The notes beneath the pieces are model-generated. The model did not search any database, had not been told where the DNA came from, and saw nothing but the letters and a program-made list of their open reading frames with translations. A stretch of DNA of 64,000 nt, from positions 868,001-932,000 of the forward strand of contig NZ_LR216287.1 of NCBI RefSeq assembly GCF_900696045.1, given 5' to 3'. This document shows, piece after piece, positions 45,600 to 54,799 of this stretch (the stretch's first letter is position 1; each line of letters begins with the position of its first letter). The translations under genes were made by a program, and so were the position numbers. This stretch comes from Candidatus Nitrosocosmicus franklandus (lineage in GTDB: Archaea; Thermoproteota; Nitrososphaeria; Nitrososphaerales; Nitrososphaeraceae).

Positions 45600-46649
45600 A
45601 TGAAAGCAGCTGTATTTAGAGAGTATAACAAAGATCCAACCAAAGTAGTGAAAATTGAAGACATTGATGTCCCAAAAATAAGACCTAATGAAGTTTTGAT
45701 TAAAGTTGAATCTTCAGCATACAATTATAATGATTTATGGGCAATTTGGGGAGAGCCAGTTAAGACTCCACTTCCCCATATATCTGGAAGTGATGTTGCA
45801 GGAACAGTGGTAGAGATTGGTCAAGATGTGACCAAATTTAAAGTGGGAGATAGAGTTGTATCTCACTCTAACATGAGTTGCAGGGTGTGCGATCAGTGCA
45901 CATCAGGCAGAGAATATGATTGCAAAGAAAGACAAATTTGGGGATTTCAGACAGGTCCCTTATGGGGTGGATTTGCACAATATACACATCTTCCGGAAGT
46001 TAATGTTGCAAAATTGCCAGATAATGTTTCATTTGATGATGCGGCCGCGGTGTCTATGGTAGGCATGACATCCTGGCATATGCTGGTTGGACGTGCTAAA
46101 ATTATTCCAGGTCAAACCGTTTTGATAATGGGAGGAACAAGCGGAGTAGGAATGGTAGGGATTCAAATTGCAAAATTATACAATTGTAATGTAATTGCAA
46201 CAGCTGGAAATCAGCAAAAAATGGATAAATGTTTAGAATTGGGCGCGGATCATGTAGTAAATCACAGGGAAGCTGACTGGTACAAAAAGGTAAGAGAGAT
46301 CACAAAGAAAGAAGGCGTCGACGTCGTATTTGAACACATTGGAAAGAACGTATTTCCGCAAGAGGTAGGCTTACTAAAGATGGGCGGTACCCTCGTAGCA
46401 ACAGGAGCCACAACTGGGTATGATTCAACCATCGATTTGAGGTATTTGTTCTTTAAGGGAACTAATCTATTGGGCTCAACACAGGGAACCAAAGCAGAAT
46501 TAGAACAAGTAATTTATTGGACAAGCAAGGGAAAAATAAAACCAGTCATTCACACATCATTGCCCTTTTCCAATATGGTTGAAGGTCATGTGATGATGGC
46601 CGGTGCTGAACAGATAGGAAAGATAATTACTAATCCCCAAAAACTTTAA
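45600..46649 (+). CDS. Zinc-containing MDR alcohol dehydrogenase / quinone or acryloyl-CoA reductase type
   Basis: This 349-aa protein has the GroES-like domain GSDVAGTVVEIGQDVTKFKV, the structural zinc cluster CRVCDQCTSGREYDC (C-x2-C-x2-C-x7-C), and the NADP-binding loop MGGTSGVGMVGIQIAKLY. It reduces or oxidises a small carbonyl or enoyl substrate with NADP(H). Related MDR enzymes serve as crotonyl- or acryloyl-CoA reductases. That would fit the 3-hydroxypropionate/4-hydroxybutyrate cycle of ammonia-oxidising archaea, but the substrate is not readable. A CitE-like lyase follows after 29 bases. Confidence 0.88.
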   Translation: MKAAVFREYNKDPTKVVKIEDIDVPKIRPNEVLIKVESSAYNYNDLWAIWGEPVKTPLPHISGSDVAGTVVEIGQDVTKFKVGDRVVSHSNMSCRVCDQCTSGREYDCKERQIWGFQTGPLWGGFAQYTHLPEVNVAKLPDNVSFDDAAAVSMVGMTSWHMLVGRAKIIPGQTVLIMGGTSGVGMVGIQIAKLYNCNVIATAGNQQKMDKCLELGADHVVNHREADWYKKVREITKKEGVDVVFEHIGKNVFPQEVGLLKMGGTLVATGATTGYDSTIDLRYLFFKGTNLLGSTQGTKAELEQVIYWTSKGKIKPVIHTSLPFSNMVEGHVMMAGAEQIGKIITNPQKL

Positions 46650-46678
46650 TTTTTTATATTATTATCAGTATTAGCATA

Positions 46679-47575
46679 GTGGGAAGCTCAAGAAGTTTAA
46701 TTTTTATTCCAGGAAATAACCAAAGATTTTTAGAAAAATCCAAAGGCATTAATTCAGATATTATCTGCTATGACCTAGAGGATTCTGTCCCACTAGGAGA
46801 AAAAGATGTAGCTAGAAAATTAATCGCGACAAAAATTAGTGAATTGAATAGTAATAATATGGAAATAAATAATGAAAGAATTATAGCCGTAAGAACCAAT
46901 TCTCCCGATTCAAAGCAGATACCAGCAGATTTGGAAAAAATTGTAATTAAAGGAATAGATGCAATAGTTATACCAAAAGTAAATGAAGCATCACAAGTAT
47001 CAGAAATTTCAGATCTGATAGACAGACTAGAAGCTGAAAGAAATATTCCAAAAGGACATTTAAGGATTATGCCCTCAATTGAGTCAGCGTTAGGTGTGGT
47101 CAATACATTTGAAATAGCAAGGTGTAATGAGAGAATCTCTTCGGTGGTTTTTGGAATTTTCGATTTCCTTCACGATATGAAAATCGACAGTTATTACAAC
47201 GATATACAAGGTAGTTATGTTTACGGACGTAGTAAAGTACCTGTGGATGCAAGAGCGGCCGGTGTTGATTCTATTGATTGCATATGGCAAGACATCAACG
47301 ACACAAATGGGTTAATTAATGATCTAAAGTTAGGAAAAAACTATGGATATAATGGCAAGTGTATTATCCATCCATCTCAAATTGATCATGTTCACAGAGT
47401 ATTTAGTCCATCCAAACAGGAAATAGAATGGGCAAAAAAAGTTGTAGAAGCATTAGATAACGCACAAAAGAACCTAGCTACAGGTGCAGTAAAATTAGAA
47501 GGAAAAATGATTGACGCAGTTCACTATAAACAAGCAAAAAGGATTCTAGAATCCATTAAAGAAAATACAATATAA
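46679..47575 (+). CDS. HpcH/HpaI aldolase family, CitE-like (citrate/malyl-CoA lyase beta type)
   Basis: This 298-aa TIM-barrel protein has SLIFIPGNNQRFLEKSK, the acidic metal site YDLEDSVPLGEK, IVIPKVNEASQVSEI, RIMPSIESALGVVNTFEIAR (metal Glu), FGIFDFLHDM and a C-terminal KCIIHPSQIDHVHRVFSPS. Such enzymes cleave or condense malyl-, citramalyl- or citryl-CoA. Free-standing archaeal CitE homologs are usually not citrate lyases, so the acyl substrate is open. It has a GTG start and follows the MDR dehydrogenase, possibly in one transcript. Confidence 0.88.
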   Translation: MGSSRSLIFIPGNNQRFLEKSKGINSDIICYDLEDSVPLGEKDVARKLIATKISELNSNNMEINNERIIAVRTNSPDSKQIPADLEKIVIKGIDAIVIPKVNEASQVSEISDLIDRLEAERNIPKGHLRIMPSIESALGVVNTFEIARCNERISSVVFGIFDFLHDMKIDSYYNDIQGSYVYGRSKVPVDARAAGVDSIDCIWQDINDTNGLINDLKLGKNYGYNGKCIIHPSQIDHVHRVFSPSKQEIEWAKKVVEALDNAQKNLATGAVKLEGKMIDAVHYKQAKRILESIKENTI

Positions 47576-47618
47576 TAATTTAAAAATATTCAAATTATAT
47601 TTTCGTATCTTTGTACTT

Positions 47619-48287
47619 GTGTTTACAGGAATTACTGAATATTTGGCGGTAATAGAAGATATACGCGAATCAGCTATAAAGAAAACCGACCCCTCCAAGA
47701 CAGAGACAAAAAGCAAAGGCAACCATCATACAGAAATCACAATACGACTCTACAAATCAAAAGGCATCAAAATAGGAGATAGTGTATCTGTTAGTGGAGT
47801 TTGTTTAACCGTCGCCAAGTTGGATGGAACCAAAGCTACGTTTCAAGTCATTGATGAGACAATGAACAAGACAAATTTTAAAGATTTGAAAAAAGGAGAT
47901 AGGGTCAATATTGAAAGAAGCCTTAGAGTGGGCGGCAGGATAGAAGGTCATTTCGTATTAGGGCATGTAGATGGTACAGGCATAATCAAAAGGATCGAAA
48001 AAGGTGATAAAGGAAGTAAGTTAAAAGTGAAAATCCCCAGTAAGGAACTTTTACCATTCATAGTCAAAAAAGGATCTATAGCAATTGATGGAGTAAGCCT
48101 CACAGTTGTTGATGTTAAAAATAGCATAGTTGAAATAGCGTTAATACCACATACCCTTAAGAATACAACTTTAGGATTGAAGAAAATTGATGACAGTGTA
48201 AATATCGAGATAGATATATTAGCACGATATCTAACAAAGATCTACCAATATTCTGGTAATAACAAGAAAAATAGTAAGATATATTAA
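47619..48287 (+). CDS. ribC: Riboflavin synthase, trimeric alpha-chain type
   Basis: This 222-aa protein has two lumazine-binding repeats: MFTGITE to GDSVSVSGVCLTV, and GGRIEGHFVLGHVDGTGIIK to SIAIDGVSLTVVDV. It converts two lumazine molecules to riboflavin. It is the bacterial/eukaryal type, not the pentameric archaeal RibC of methanogens. An extra Lys/Thr-rich insertion lies at about 20-40. It has a GTG start and is the first gene of a six-gene riboflavin operon. Confidence 0.94.
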   Translation: MFTGITEYLAVIEDIRESAIKKTDPSKTETKSKGNHHTEITIRLYKSKGIKIGDSVSVSGVCLTVAKLDGTKATFQVIDETMNKTNFKDLKKGDRVNIERSLRVGGRIEGHFVLGHVDGTGIIKRIEKGDKGSKLKVKIPSKELLPFIVKKGSIAIDGVSLTVVDVKNSIVEIALIPHTLKNTTLGLKKIDDSVNIEIDILARYLTKIYQYSGNNKKNSKIY

Positions 48288-48310
48288 CTTTAATGAACAA
48301 GTAAAATCAA

Positions 48311-49024
48311 TTGACCAAAATATTCGAGGCAGTAACCTCCCTGAGAGAAGGAAATTTTGTTCTGATTCATGATGATGATAATCGTGAAGATGAAGTTGAT
48401 ATGGTAATTTCTTCACAACATGTAGCTCCGAGGCATATCGCCACAATGCGAAAGGATGCCGGAGGATTAATTTGTACGGCAATATCAAAAGAAATATCCA
48501 ATAAATTAGGATTACCATTCATCTATGACGTGTTGAATATTTTTGGAACAGCAAATAAGACGATATCCCTAATAAATCAGAATAGTTCTCCATATGGGGA
48601 TAAACCTTCCTTTTCAATATCACTCAATCATGTCGATACTTATACTGGTATTACAGACAATGATCGGGCGCTAACTATTTCATCGTTAGCAAATATTTGT
48701 TCAGAATTGGCCAAAAGTATAGAACTAAATGCTCAAAAAGCAATTCTCGAAAAATTTCAAAAGAGTTTCAGGGCTCCGGGACATGTACCAATACTTATTG
48801 CATCTAAAGAATTATTGAATGAAAGAAAGGGTCATACAGAGATGTCAATTTTTCTCACAAAAATAGCAAACATGACAAATGTAACGACCATATGTGAAAT
48901 GTTAGATCCATATAATTACAAGGCCCTTTCATACAAAGATGCAGTCGAATATGCCAAAGAGAACAATCTCGTAATATTAGAAGCAAAAGAACTAATAACA
49001 TATGCCAAATCATATGGAAATTAG
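48311..49024 (+). CDS. ribB: 3,4-dihydroxy-2-butanone 4-phosphate synthase
   Basis: This 237-aa protein has IHDDDNREDEVDMVISSQHV (acidic metal/substrate loop), RHIATMRKDAGGLICTAISK, VDTYTGITDNDRALTISSLA and FRAPGHVPILIASKELLNER. It makes the four-carbon unit of lumazine from ribulose 5-phosphate. The start TTG lies 23 bases after ribC. The next gene, ribH, begins 2 bases after the stop. Confidence 0.95.
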   Translation: MTKIFEAVTSLREGNFVLIHDDDNREDEVDMVISSQHVAPRHIATMRKDAGGLICTAISKEISNKLGLPFIYDVLNIFGTANKTISLINQNSSPYGDKPSFSISLNHVDTYTGITDNDRALTISSLANICSELAKSIELNAQKAILEKFQKSFRAPGHVPILIASKELLNERKGHTEMSIFLTKIANMTNVTTICEMLDPYNYKALSYKDAVEYAKENNLVILEAKELITYAKSYGN

Positions 49025-49026
49025 TA

Positions 49027-49467
49027 ATGGAGGTTAGAATAGGGATTGTAGTCTCCGAATTTAACAGCGAGATAACAATCCCAATGCTTGATGAAGCAAA
49101 GAGATTTGCAAATAATCATACAGATTTAAAAATATCTTTTGTTTGTTTTGTCCCAGGTGTGTTTGACATGCCAATCATGATAGAAGAATTGCTAAAGAAA
49201 AAGAATGTTGATGCTGTGGTTACGCTAGGAGCTATAATAAAAGGAGAAACTAGTCATGACAGATTGATAGCAAGAGTTACTGCCAAATCAATTAATGAAC
49301 TTTCTCTAAAATATAGGAAACCAATATCTTTAGGTATAACTGGACCAGACATGACGTTTGAGCAGGCCGAGGCCAGGATAATACCTGTAACACAACATGC
49401 TATCAATACGGCACTAGTCATGACAAAAAGACTACGGGAAATAAGAAATACCAAAATAAAAAAATAA
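49027..49467 (+). CDS. ribH: 6,7-dimethyl-8-ribityllumazine synthase
   Basis: This 146-aa protein has GIVVSEFNSEITIPMLDEAK, VPGVFDMPIMIEELLKK, VVTLGAIIKGETSHDRLIAR (conserved KGxTxHD) and ITGPDMTFEQAEAR. It condenses the RibB product with the ribitylamino pyrimidine. It assembles as pentamers or icosahedra in the cytoplasm. Its position between ribB and arfA shows that both branches of the pathway are co-transcribed. Confidence 0.95.
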   Translation: MEVRIGIVVSEFNSEITIPMLDEAKRFANNHTDLKISFVCFVPGVFDMPIMIEELLKKKNVDAVVTLGAIIKGETSHDRLIARVTAKSINELSLKYRKPISLGITGPDMTFEQAEARIIPVTQHAINTALVMTKRLREIRNTKIKK

Positions 49468-49508
49468 GAGACCAAGAACAACTGTAGTGGTAAAAGTAGT
49501 AGATTAAG

Positions 49509-50300
49509 TTGACATGTCAGATAACAGTTATAAAATTAGAAGGTTATGGTAAGTGGACTCTAAAATTAGGAAGCGACAGAGAACACCAGTTGCAAATGCT
49601 GCAGGCATTTATGTATGCAGATCTACAAAAATACTTTTCAACAAAGAATGGTCTAGTATTTTCCAATCGATTCGATGAGTTTGTTGCAGTTACGAATCAA
49701 ATTTCGTTACCAGATCACAAGGAAATTCATGACAAAATTTCAAAGAAGAACAGCGAAATTGAAATTTCAATGACCATAGGAATTGGAAAAACACCGTTAG
49801 AATCTGATAAAAAAATATCAAAAATTAAAAAGGATAAAAAAAATCAAGTATTTGAGAACATTTTTGCACTTGAGCAAGAGCATTTACAACTCCAAGAAAG
49901 GAATATATCAAATTTACAATTACCTGAGAAAAACCTGAAAATAATACATATTGATGTAGATAGTTCTACCGCTTTGATCAAAAATCTTTCCACATACGAA
50001 ATTACAAATCTTTTATTAAAGCTCCATTTGAAAATTTCAGATCTGTTCTTAAAGGAAGAAAGCTTGACTTTCTTTTTAGGAGGAGACAACTTTATGGTGG
50101 TTGCCAGGTCCGGTCTTGATATCAACAAAATTACCTCAACAATCGATCAACTAATCAAATCATCAGGGATAAAGCTAAACTGTGGTATTGGTAATGGTAA
50201 TAATGCTAGGACAGCCGCCAAGTATGCTACAAAGTCACTAGATCAGATAAGAGAGTACAGGAAAAGTGGTAAAACATTAAATGTTTTTGAATCGAATTGA
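49509..50300 (+). CDS. arfA: GTP cyclohydrolase III (archaeal ArfA)
   Basis: This 263-aa protein has QITVIKLEGYGKWTLKLGSD, the REHQLQMLQAFMYADLQKYF helix, LVFSNRFDEFVAVTNQIS and the C-terminal half FFLGGDNFMVVARSG, GIKLNCGIGNGNNARTAAKY. It has the duplicated nucleotidyl-cyclase-like fold of ArfA. It opens GTP to a formylamino pyrimidine, the first step of archaeal riboflavin and F420 synthesis. The start is TTG. The next gene starts inside its stop codon (TTGA overlap). Confidence 0.93.
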   Translation: MTCQITVIKLEGYGKWTLKLGSDREHQLQMLQAFMYADLQKYFSTKNGLVFSNRFDEFVAVTNQISLPDHKEIHDKISKKNSEIEISMTIGIGKTPLESDKKISKIKKDKKNQVFENIFALEQEHLQLQERNISNLQLPEKNLKIIHIDVDSSTALIKNLSTYEITNLLLKLHLKISDLFLKEESLTFFLGGDNFMVVARSGLDINKITSTIDQLIKSSGIKLNCGIGNGNNARTAAKYATKSLDQIREYRKSGKTLNVFESN

Positions 50301-51715
50301 AAAAAACCATCATTAAAAATTCCCAGATTCTGTATGGAGAAGAACTAGAAGTAATTCAAAAAGGAGCAATTATTATTAACGAACATGGAATAATAGAAAA
50401 AGTAGTAAGAAAATCGAAGGAACTAGAATATGATATGTTGGGATCTAGTTCGACTGCAACAAAGACAGAGATCAGTATTATTGATGCAGAAGGCTTTGTG
50501 ATCATTCCAGGTTTCATAAATTCTCATACCCACATAGGAGATTCAATTGGAAAAGATATTGCGGCCAATTTGGATTTAAATAAAAGAATACACCCTCATT
50601 ATGGTATCAAAAAAACCATCCTTGAAAAGACTCCTGTTAATTATTTAATACAAATGATGAGAAATGCTGCCCTATCTATGCTTTACAAGGGCATAACTAC
50701 ATTTGTCGACTTTAGAGAAGGAGGTTTGGAAGGTATAAATTTGATGCAAAAAGCAACTAGAGATCTCCCAATAAAAAGAATTGTTTTAGGCAGGATTGAC
50801 TTTAATGATAAATATTATTACAAATCTACTGAAGGATATAGAAATTCTAATAATAAACAGGGCAACTCAACTGGAAATAACAAAATCCCATCTTTTTATC
50901 AACAAAAAATGCATAAAAATCGAATAAAAAACAAGGAGAACAAGAAGGAGGAACAAGAAAGGAACATAATCGACATAGGTAATAAAATATTAGAAAAATG
51001 CGAAGGCTTTGGGATAAGCGGAGCTAATGAATATACAGACTTAATGTTATCATTATATAGAAAAATAGTGCATGATATAAACTTAAAAAATTTAAACACA
51101 AATAGATCGAGGAAGTCACTTCTCGCAATTCATGCAGCCGAAGCACAAAGTACTGTAGAAGATTCCATAAAAAAATACAAAAAGACTGAAATCAAGAGAA
51201 CATTACAACTCCTAGATCCCGATATTTATATTCATGTTACTAACCCCACCAAATCGGATTTACGGTTATTACATAAACGTAGAAAAAAAATCATCGTTTG
51301 TCCCAGAGCAAACGGGATCTTAGGAGTAGGATTAGGACCAATTAAGAAAATGCTTGAATTGGATTTCTTATTGGGAATAGGAACAGATAACATCATGCTC
51401 AATTCTCCTGACATGTTTAAGGAAATGGATTTCCTGATAAAGAGTCAGAGAGCAATTGAAAAAAATACCATGTTTCTTAAACCCAAAGATATCTTAAAAA
51501 TGGCTACCGTAAACGGAGGAAAAATTTTTAATCTAAATACAGGATGCATTAAGAAAGGGTATTTAGCAGATTTATTATTTATAGATAGATATGATTTGGA
51601 CTTGTATCCACTATTTGATCTACATATGGCCTTAGTGAGTAGATGTACAGAAAAACAAGTGAAAGCAGTAATGATAAATGGCAAATTGACCAGCGGAAGT
51701 ATCCCTTTTGACTAA
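50297..51715 (+). CDS. Amidohydrolase-superfamily deaminase candidate in the riboflavin operon
   Basis: This 472-aa protein has the SAH/ATZ-type amidohydrolase plan: PGFINSHTHIGDS (metal His 77 and 79), LLAIHAAEAQSTVEDS (metal His), IYIHVTNPTKSDLRLL (His) and LLGIGTDNIMLNSPDMF (metal Asp). A Lys/Asn/Glu-rich insertion lies at about 170-225. Family members hydrolytically deaminate purines, pterins or S-adenosylhomocysteine. It is translationally coupled to arfA in front and overlaps or abuts arfC behind. That makes it a strong candidate for the pyrimidine deamination or deformylation step of this pathway, though this is inference from context only. Confidence 0.85.
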   Translation: MKKTIIKNSQILYGEELEVIQKGAIIINEHGIIEKVVRKSKELEYDMLGSSSTATKTEISIIDAEGFVIIPGFINSHTHIGDSIGKDIAANLDLNKRIHPHYGIKKTILEKTPVNYLIQMMRNAALSMLYKGITTFVDFREGGLEGINLMQKATRDLPIKRIVLGRIDFNDKYYYKSTEGYRNSNNKQGNSTGNNKIPSFYQQKMHKNRIKNKENKKEEQERNIIDIGNKILEKCEGFGISGANEYTDLMLSLYRKIVHDINLKNLNTNRSRKSLLAIHAAEAQSTVEDSIKKYKKTEIKRTLQLLDPDIYIHVTNPTKSDLRLLHKRRKKIIVCPRANGILGVGLGPIKKMLELDFLLGIGTDNIMLNSPDMFKEMDFLIKSQRAIEKNTMFLKPKDILKMATVNGGKIFNLNTGCIKKGYLADLLFIDRYDLDLYPLFDLHMALVSRCTEKQVKAVMINGKLTSGSIPFD

Positions 51716-51731
51716 AACAGGTAAACTCAAC

Positions 51732-52445
51732 ATGAGAGTGATACTAAACGCAGCAGCTAGTATTGATGGCAGAATCGCAACCTGCAAAGGAGATACAAAG
51801 ATATCTTCAGAATCGGATCTCCGACGAGTACACATATTGCGATCAAAAGTGGATGCAATTTTGGTAGGTATTACTACTGTAATCAAGGATAATCCCATGC
51901 TAACTGCTAGAAGGGTACAAAATAGAGAAAAAATATCCGAGACTAAAGACATGTCAAGAACAAACCCCATACGCATTATAGTCGATGGAAAAGCAAAGAT
52001 TTCTCTACATTCAACCATAGTTAAGACTGCTGATCGAATAGAAACCAGGATTGCAGTTACCAAGAATGCACCACCAAGAAAATTGAAACAGTTGGAAAAA
52101 TTAGGCTTGAAAGTTATGGTAATAGATCAGGATCCAGAAAAGCAAGGTAGAGTTGATCTAAAAAAACTGTTTGATTATCTAGAGCGTGATGGAATATCTA
52201 AAATTCTCGTAGAAGGAGGAGGTGAGATTAATTGGTCTTTAATAAAGAACAATCTTTTCGATGAACTAATTGTTACTATATCACCATTAATAATTGGCGG
52301 AAAAAACGCAATTTCATTGGTCGGAGGAAAAGGATATGACACAATAAACGAGTGTGCAAAGATAAAATTAACTAAGGTGCAGAAAAAAAATACTGGCGAA
52401 ATAGTACTATATTACAAAAACATAAAAAAAGATAAAATTAAGTAG
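51732..52445 (+). CDS. arfC: 2,5-diamino-6-ribosylamino-pyrimidinone phosphate reductase
   Basis: The protein of about 237 aa has MRVILNAAASIDGRIATCKG, HILRSKVDAILVGITTVIKD, NPMLTARR, NPIRIIVDGKAKIS and ISKILVEGGGEINWSLIKNN, the RibD-C/ArfC reductase fold. It reduces the ribosyl side chain with NADPH. The deaminase domain of bacterial RibD is absent. ATG 51732 with AGGT upstream is preferred to the in-frame TTG at 51708. It is the last gene of the operon and convergent with TFE. Confidence 0.93.
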   Translation: MRVILNAAASIDGRIATCKGDTKISSESDLRRVHILRSKVDAILVGITTVIKDNPMLTARRVQNREKISETKDMSRTNPIRIIVDGKAKISLHSTIVKTADRIETRIAVTKNAPPRKLKQLEKLGLKVMVIDQDPEKQGRVDLKKLFDYLERDGISKILVEGGGEINWSLIKNNLFDELIVTISPLIIGGKNAISLVGGKGYDTINECAKIKLTKVQKKNTGEIVLYYKNIKKDKIK

Positions 52446-52450
52446 TGAAT

Positions 52451-52966
52451 TTATCTTACTGAATCTGTGCTTAATTGCTCAATCTTATATCTGAGAGCAT
52501 CCTTTAGCTTGCTATTATCGACCATATTGAGAGGTTCTTTGCAATTGGGGCACTTGAAAAATAACTCTATAGCATAGTCAAATTTAATCCTGTCACATGC
52601 GGAATTGCCGCAGTGGTAAAATTCTGACGATTCTTCATATTCCAGTCTGTTTTGTAATCTTTCCAGAATTTTCCTCTTTTGATTATCGATAAAATTATCA
52701 ACGTGATCTCTTTTTGCCCTCCATCGATAGACAAACCAGCCCTTCTTCTCATCTTTGACCCGTATACCCGTTATCAATGCTTTTCCAAATAGGTCGTAGA
52801 GCACTTTGCGAATTATATTGATTCGAAGGCCAGTAGAAAGAGCTATTTCCTCATCTGTAGAGTCTTCGGCCTTTAATAATGCTTTAGCAACTTGTTGATA
52901 TTCGTCTCCGCCAATCAGAGATGCAATCTTTATAAAAGGATCTTCACTGCTGTCAACATTTTGCAT
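52451..52966 (-). CDS. tfe: Transcription factor TFE-alpha
   Basis: This 171-aa protein has an N-terminal winged helix (STDEEIALSTGLRINIIRKV, LYDLFGKALITGIRVKDEKK, GWFVYRWRAK) and a zinc ribbon (YHCGNSACDRIKFDYAIELF, FKCPNCKEPLNMV) joined by a long helix. This is the archaeal TFIIE-alpha homolog, which aids promoter opening by RNA polymerase. It is 5 bases from convergent arfC. Confidence 0.95.
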   Translation of the reverse strand: MQNVDSSEDPFIKIASLIGGDEYQQVAKALLKAEDSTDEEIALSTGLRINIIRKVLYDLFGKALITGIRVKDEKKGWFVYRWRAKRDHVDNFIDNQKRKILERLQNRLEYEESSEFYHCGNSACDRIKFDYAIELFFKCPNCKEPLNMVDNSKLKDALRYKIEQLSTDSVR

Positions 52967-53129
52967 GAAAGTAATATAACATCACATACAAAAGATATAT
53001 AGTTTTCCAAGTAGGAAAACCACCCAAAGAATTATGTTAAATTTATTCGACACATATCAACTGAGATGTATTATTAGCTAACTTTTAATACTACAAGCTT
53101 AAGCGCACGATTTTCCATCATACCGCCCA

Positions 53130-53600
53130 GTTACGCTAATTTAATGATTGAAAGAAGACAAGCATTGTCCACAAGTAGGTCATTTAAAGAGCACCACTGG
53201 GTTATTAACAACTCGATTTAGCCGATACTCGGTAATAAAGAGATCAATGATTTGATTTTCTTTGAAATAATTTTCTATGAACACAAACTCGTCAATATCG
53301 ATAGCTGAGAAGTTGTAATTTAGTAATTTTTATGAGAAAAGTTTCCTCTTTTGCAATATTGTTGTAGAACCTTTTAGCAAGCCTATTTATGTCGATAGGC
53401 GGTATCATTAGGTTAATGACACCAATGGTTGAATTTAGTTAAACCATAATATTAGAGATAAATCTGCAAAATTAGCATCATTTGAAGTGACTAGGATATT
53501 ATTGACAAAATCAGCCTAATTTCATTTGCTACAGACAGGTGAGCAACAACCAATTCTACTCCAATTGCCATAAAGAAAAGTATTATTATGAAAATACATT
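53130..53600 (-). pseudogene. Decayed coding remnants, possibly PIN-like toxin and zinc ribbon
   Basis: Two minus-strand pieces are protein-like. One at about 53500-53560 reads ADFVNNILVTSNDANFADLS, close to the core of DUF5615/PIN-like proteins (VTxDxDFxxL), preceded and followed by stops. Another at about 53150-53330 reads AIDIDEFVFIENYFKENQII, DLFITEYRLNRVVNNPVVLF and, after a stop, PTCGQC. No intact gene is left. The identification is tentative. Confidence 0.35.
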
Positions 53601-53786
53601 AATCCAAAGTATTTTTCCCCCACTACCTCTTACCAAACAATATCTTATCGCATAACTCCGACCTATAGTATTAAAATGGCACACCAAAAAAGAACATAAT
53701 CATTAAATCCATACTACCATCATGGAAACAAACAATGAAGTAAATGACAAATCAACCAATAAATCAAAATACAAATAATAAATTGA

Positions 53787-54695
53787 TCAGTTTCCAAGTC
53801 CAGAATTTATTTCTTCTAAAAAGTCATATATCACAGAGTAATCCATCTCTCTTTTATCAGGTTTCTTATTTGCGGCTCTAAATAATTGTTGAGACATACT
53901 AGTCATTGGTAATACCAATCCTAGATCATGAGACATATTCATTACTAGATCGATATCTTTTAACATGTTCTTTAGAAAAAATGAAGGAGGGTATTCGTGG
54001 TTTATCATCATCTGGCCTTTACGTTCGCTTATCCCTGTCTTAAGCTTAGTAAGATTAAGTATCTTTAAATATAGATTAGGATCTATGCCGCTGTGTTTAG
54101 CCAAGATTAAGCCCTCAGAAAGAGCTAGAGTAATTATAGCGATATTCAGATTTAGTGCTAACTTTACGCTATTTGATAATCCGTTGATTTTTCCCAAGTA
54201 AAATACATGTTTAGAGAAATATTCCAATACAGGGTAAACTCTTTCATAAGATCCCTTGTTTCCGGATACAAGAGATATTAGTTCTCCTTTCCTTGCATCG
54301 CTCGGTCCACCCATTACCGGAACGCTCAAAAATGAAAAACCCTGTTTCTTGTCTAACATATCTGCGCATTTAGCAGATTGTTTTGGAGTTACAGTAGTAC
54401 AATCTATTATAACTACACTGTTGTTACTACTATTTATGATACCATTTTCACCAACCAACACGTTCCTCAAAGAGTCATAATTGGTAACACATGTAATTAC
54501 GAACTGTGAATGATCCGTCAATGAACATGGGGAACTAAATATCTTTGCACCTTGTTTTTCTAGACCTCCGAGTTTTGTTTTGTTCCTTGCATAGATATTT
54601 ACTTTGAGATGGCTAGATAGCAATCGTTCTATAATGCTTCTACCTAACATTCCTACTCCTATTACGCCAATAGATATATCGCTATGCGTAGACAT
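53787..54695 (-). CDS. Beta-hydroxyacid dehydrogenase (3-hydroxyisobutyrate dehydrogenase family)
   Basis: This 302-aa protein has the NAD(P) loop IGVIGVGMLGRSIIERLL, the substrate-binding segment FLSVPVMGGPSDARKGELIS and the catalytic lysine segment GLSNSVKLALNLNIAIITLA. It ends in the usual all-helical domain. It oxidises a 3-hydroxy acid or reduces the semialdehyde. Related enzymes act on tartronate semialdehyde, succinic semialdehyde or 3-hydroxypropionate. The exact substrate is open. It stands alone. Confidence 0.9.
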   Translation of the reverse strand: MSTHSDISIGVIGVGMLGRSIIERLLSSHLKVNIYARNKTKLGGLEKQGAKIFSSPCSLTDHSQFVITCVTNYDSLRNVLVGENGIINSSNNSVVIIDCTTVTPKQSAKCADMLDKKQGFSFLSVPVMGGPSDARKGELISLVSGNKGSYERVYPVLEYFSKHVFYLGKINGLSNSVKLALNLNIAIITLALSEGLILAKHSGIDPNLYLKILNLTKLKTGISERKGQMMINHEYPPSFFLKNMLKDIDLVMNMSHDLGLVLPMTSMSQQLFRAANKKPDKREMDYSVIYDFLEEINSGLGN

Positions 54696-54799
54696 ACTTA
54701 TCTTTCAGTTCAGTCAGGCTGTTTTAAATGTATGTTTATCATGGCTGATCAACCATTTAGAATAAATAGAAATCATATTAATAATTAGATGGCTAAAGA

